This document shows positions 53,540 through 55,332 of a stretch of DNA of 55,332 nucleotides, piece by piece. The stretch lies in assembly GCA_030065655.1 (NCBI GenBank), contig JASJDT010000005.1, positions 1 to 55,332 on the forward strand. Reading direction: 5' to 3'. The stretch is from Desulfocapsaceae bacterium. GTDB lineage: Bacteria > Desulfobacterota > Desulfobulbia > Desulfobulbales > Desulfocapsaceae. Numbering within the stretch: the first letter of the stretch is position 1; the number at the start of each line of letters is the position of its first letter. Both the position numbers and the translations under genes were made by a program. The notes under the pieces were generated by a model, which was not told where the DNA came from, ran no database searches, and saw nothing but the letters and a program-made list of their open reading frames with translations.

Positions 53540-54757
53540 ATGAAATACCTGATTCTCGTGGGTGATGGCATGGGTGACTATCCGCTTGATGAACTGGGTG
53601 GAAAGACACCCCTGGAGGCGGCAAAAACACCGGCAATGGATGAACTCTGCGCCCAGGGCGAACTTTTTCTCACGAAAACAGTCCCCGAAGGCTTTCCACC
53701 TGGCAGTGATGTTGCCAATCTGTCCCTGATCGGCTATGACCCAGACCGCTATTATACTGGCAGGGCTCCTCTGGAAGCAGCCAGCATGGGCATCTCACTT
53801 GCTCCAGATGAGACCGCCTTTCGCTGTAATCTAGTCACGCTTGATCGTTCCTTACCTGAGCAGATAACCATGGTCGACTTTACTGCCGGCCATATTTCAT
53901 CTGAGGAGGCGGCCGAGCTCATTGAGGTACTGGAAGCACGGTGTGGTGGCGGGATTTTCCGTTTTTACCCTGGAGTCAGCTATCGCCATCTCCTCATTCT
54001 TCGCGGGTTCCTGCCTGGTTTTAAGACTGTGCCACCGCATGATTATATTGACCAGAATATAAGCAGTTATCACCAGGCTTATTTTCAGGAAAGCACCTGG
54101 GCTGCAATGCTAACTGAAGCCGAAGCGATACTCGCAGAACATCCAGTTAATAGGCGACGCCTGGATGCGGGATTATTACCGGCCAATGGTATCTGGCCAT
54201 GGGGAGAGGGCACTACCCCGACCATGCCATCCCTTTTTGAGCGATTCGGTATCATCGGCAGCATGATTTCAGCCGTTGACCTGCTTAAAGGAATCGGCAC
54301 TTTTGCCGGACTCGATATCATTAATGTTCCTGGAGCAACAGGCTTTATCGACACTAACTATGAAGGAAAAGCGCAGGCTGCCTTAGATGCACTGAAGAGC
54401 CAGGACTTTGTCTTTGTTCACCTGGAGGCACCCGATGAGTCGGGGCATCAGGGGTCAATTGATAATAAGATACAGGCGATTGAGGATTTTGACCAAAAGA
54501 TTGTTGATGGTATCACCAAAGAGTTATTGAGCAAGAATGTTGATTTTCGTGCCGTGATAACCATGGATCACTTCACACCTATCTCGCTGCGAACCCATAC
54601 GTCGGATTTGGTACCGACCATACTTTACGATTCACGCCGCTACAAAACGGGTACAGGTCTTCCGTTCTCTGAAAGAGCTACCTCAGAGAACGATACCGAG
54701 ATACTGGCAAACGGCCACAGACTCATCAACAAACTGCTGGAGCAGGCCGAAGTATAA
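53540..54757 (+). CDS. ApgM-family protein, proposed homoserine kinase
   Basis: 405 residues of the alkaline-phosphatase superfamily, similar to archaeal-type cofactor-independent phosphoglycerate mutase. The metal/nucleophile site is LVGDGMGDYPLDELGGKTPLE near the start, then PGSDVANLSLIGYDP with the nucleophile Ser, YTGRAPLEAAS, HLEAPDESGHQG and TMDHFTPISLRTHT. In bacteria lacking a GHMP-type ThrB, this family often lies next to hom and is proposed to phosphorylate homoserine. Its position directly after hom (GGAG upstream, same strand) supports that here. A glycolytic mutase role is the alternative. Confidence 0.88.
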   Translation: MKYLILVGDGMGDYPLDELGGKTPLEAAKTPAMDELCAQGELFLTKTVPEGFPPGSDVANLSLIGYDPDRYYTGRAPLEAASMGISLAPDETAFRCNLVTLDRSLPEQITMVDFTAGHISSEEAAELIEVLEARCGGGIFRFYPGVSYRHLLILRGFLPGFKTVPPHDYIDQNISSYHQAYFQESTWAAMLTEAEAILAEHPVNRRRLDAGLLPANGIWPWGEGTTPTMPSLFERFGIIGSMISAVDLLKGIGTFAGLDIINVPGATGFIDTNYEGKAQAALDALKSQDFVFVHLEAPDESGHQGSIDNKIQAIEDFDQKIVDGITKELLSKNVDFRAVITMDHFTPISLRTHTSDLVPTILYDSRRYKTGTGLPFSERATSENDTEILANGHRLINKLLEQAEV

Positions 54758-55189
54758 ATGGCGCATCCTATTCATATTACAGAAATCCGGGTGCGTTACG
54801 GCGATACCGATGCCGCAGGTGTGGTTTATAATGCCAACTATCTTAGATATTTTGAAATAGGCCGCAGTGAACTTATGCGGGAGTGGGTCTGCAGCTACAA
54901 AGAAATAGAGACACTCGGTTTTATCCTGCCGGTGACCGAATGCTTCAGCCGTTTCAAAGCTCCCGCCTTCTATGATGATCTTCTCTCCATTGAAACTTCA
55001 ATCGACAAGCTTACTAAGCTTACCTGTCGTTTTCAGTACAGCATTCGCCGCATGGACTCTCAGCTCGAACGGCCTAAATTAGTGGCTAAAGGACATACTG
55101 TCCATGCCTCAGTGAATAATGATGGCAAGCTTACCGCTCTTCCCGATCAGATTCTGAGTAAACTCAATGGGCTGCTGAAAACCGGGTAA
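54758..55189 (+). CDS. YbgC/4HBT acyl-CoA thioesterase
   Basis: A 143-residue hotdog-fold enzyme. The catalytic stretch YGDTDAAGVVYNANYLRYFE contains the Asp of the 4-hydroxybenzoyl-CoA thioesterase/YbgC family, and FSRFKAPAFYDDLLSIET continues the fold. It hydrolyses short- or medium-chain acyl-CoA. The start codon follows the ApgM stop with no gap, so it is co-translated, though its metabolic link to threonine synthesis is unclear. tRNA-fMet follows 65 bases downstream. Confidence 0.9.
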   Translation: MAHPIHITEIRVRYGDTDAAGVVYNANYLRYFEIGRSELMREWVCSYKEIETLGFILPVTECFSRFKAPAFYDDLLSIETSIDKLTKLTCRFQYSIRRMDSQLERPKLVAKGHTVHASVNNDGKLTALPDQILSKLNGLLKTG

Positions 55190-55215
55190 GGAAGGATAAC
55201 TCCTTAAAATTCCCA

Positions 55216-55243
55216 TTGACATTAGAGAACATCGTTGTATATT
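55216..55243 (+). promoter_or_regulatory. Promoter of tRNA-fMet
   Basis: TTGACA at 55216-55221 and TATATT at 55238-55243 with a 16-base spacer, 11 bases before the tRNA 5' end. It lets the tRNA be transcribed apart from the upstream operon. Confidence 0.65.
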
Positions 55244-55254
55244 GGACGTCGCAT

Positions 55255-55331
<77 letters not shown>

Positions 55332-55332
55332 A

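Overview
The window looks like the chromosome of an anaerobic sulfate-reducing or sulfur-disproportionating member of Desulfobacterota, probably near the Desulfobulbales. The evidence is a complete dsrC, a hydrogenase/heterodisulfide-reductase (Mvh/Hdr) electron-bifurcation operon, a 2-oxoacid:ferredoxin oxidoreductase, a tungstate/molybdate ABC transporter, a TRAP transporter and the start of a FeoB-type iron transporter. This placement is inferred from gene content. No rRNA is present, and one tRNA (initiator Met) closes the window.

Layout. 1-7000 (mostly minus strand): the 5' end of feoB, a possible FeoA-like remnant, a two-gene 2-oxoacid:ferredoxin oxidoreductase, a short inverted-repeat element, an M24 peptidase, an EamA exporter and its likely MocR-type regulator. 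7000-11300 (minus): moxR, DUF58 and transglutaminase genes joined by 4-base overlaps. 11600-16800 (plus): a DctP-DctQ-DctM TRAP transporter and a ClC channel with CBS and TrkA-C domains. 16800-20600 (minus): modCBA, then a rhodanese/MauE pair. 21000-21350 (plus): a small membrane protein.

21470-29985 (minus) is the highlight. It is an operon for a hydrogenase maturation protease, an HdrD-like protein carrying an N-terminal helix-turn-helix, a double-length HdrA, MvhD, MvhG, the large subunit MvhA and a small Cys-rich protein. The large-subunit reading frame appears to stop after Asp-Pro, but the next 32 codons encode the missing C-terminal metal motif. The in-frame UGA is therefore almost certainly selenocysteine, giving a [NiFeSe] enzyme with motif DP-U-MSCATH, and conventional gene calling would truncate it.

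30100-44100: galE, a tautomerase overlapping ligA, a REC-PAS-GGDEF protein, an ABC-F ATPase, an envelope cluster (M23 peptidase, bactofilin, zinc-ribbon, RimK-like ATP-grasp), dsrC with a near-consensus promoter and strong terminator, a PpiD-like foldase, and a serine-recombinase-like protein whose catalytic arginine motif is lost. 44100-55332: a large SNF2 helicase, a stand-alone cereblon-type CULT protein with its full tryptophan cage, a CobA-HemD fusion, adenylate kinase, homoserine dehydrogenase followed by an ApgM-family proposed homoserine kinase, a YbgC-type thioesterase and tRNA-fMet.

Most genes sit in tight operons with 4-base stop/start overlaps. Signs of mobile DNA are limited to one MITE-like element (3096-3262) and a possible decayed IS200/IS605 right end (52087-52141). 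There is no CRISPR array and no recognisable prophage.
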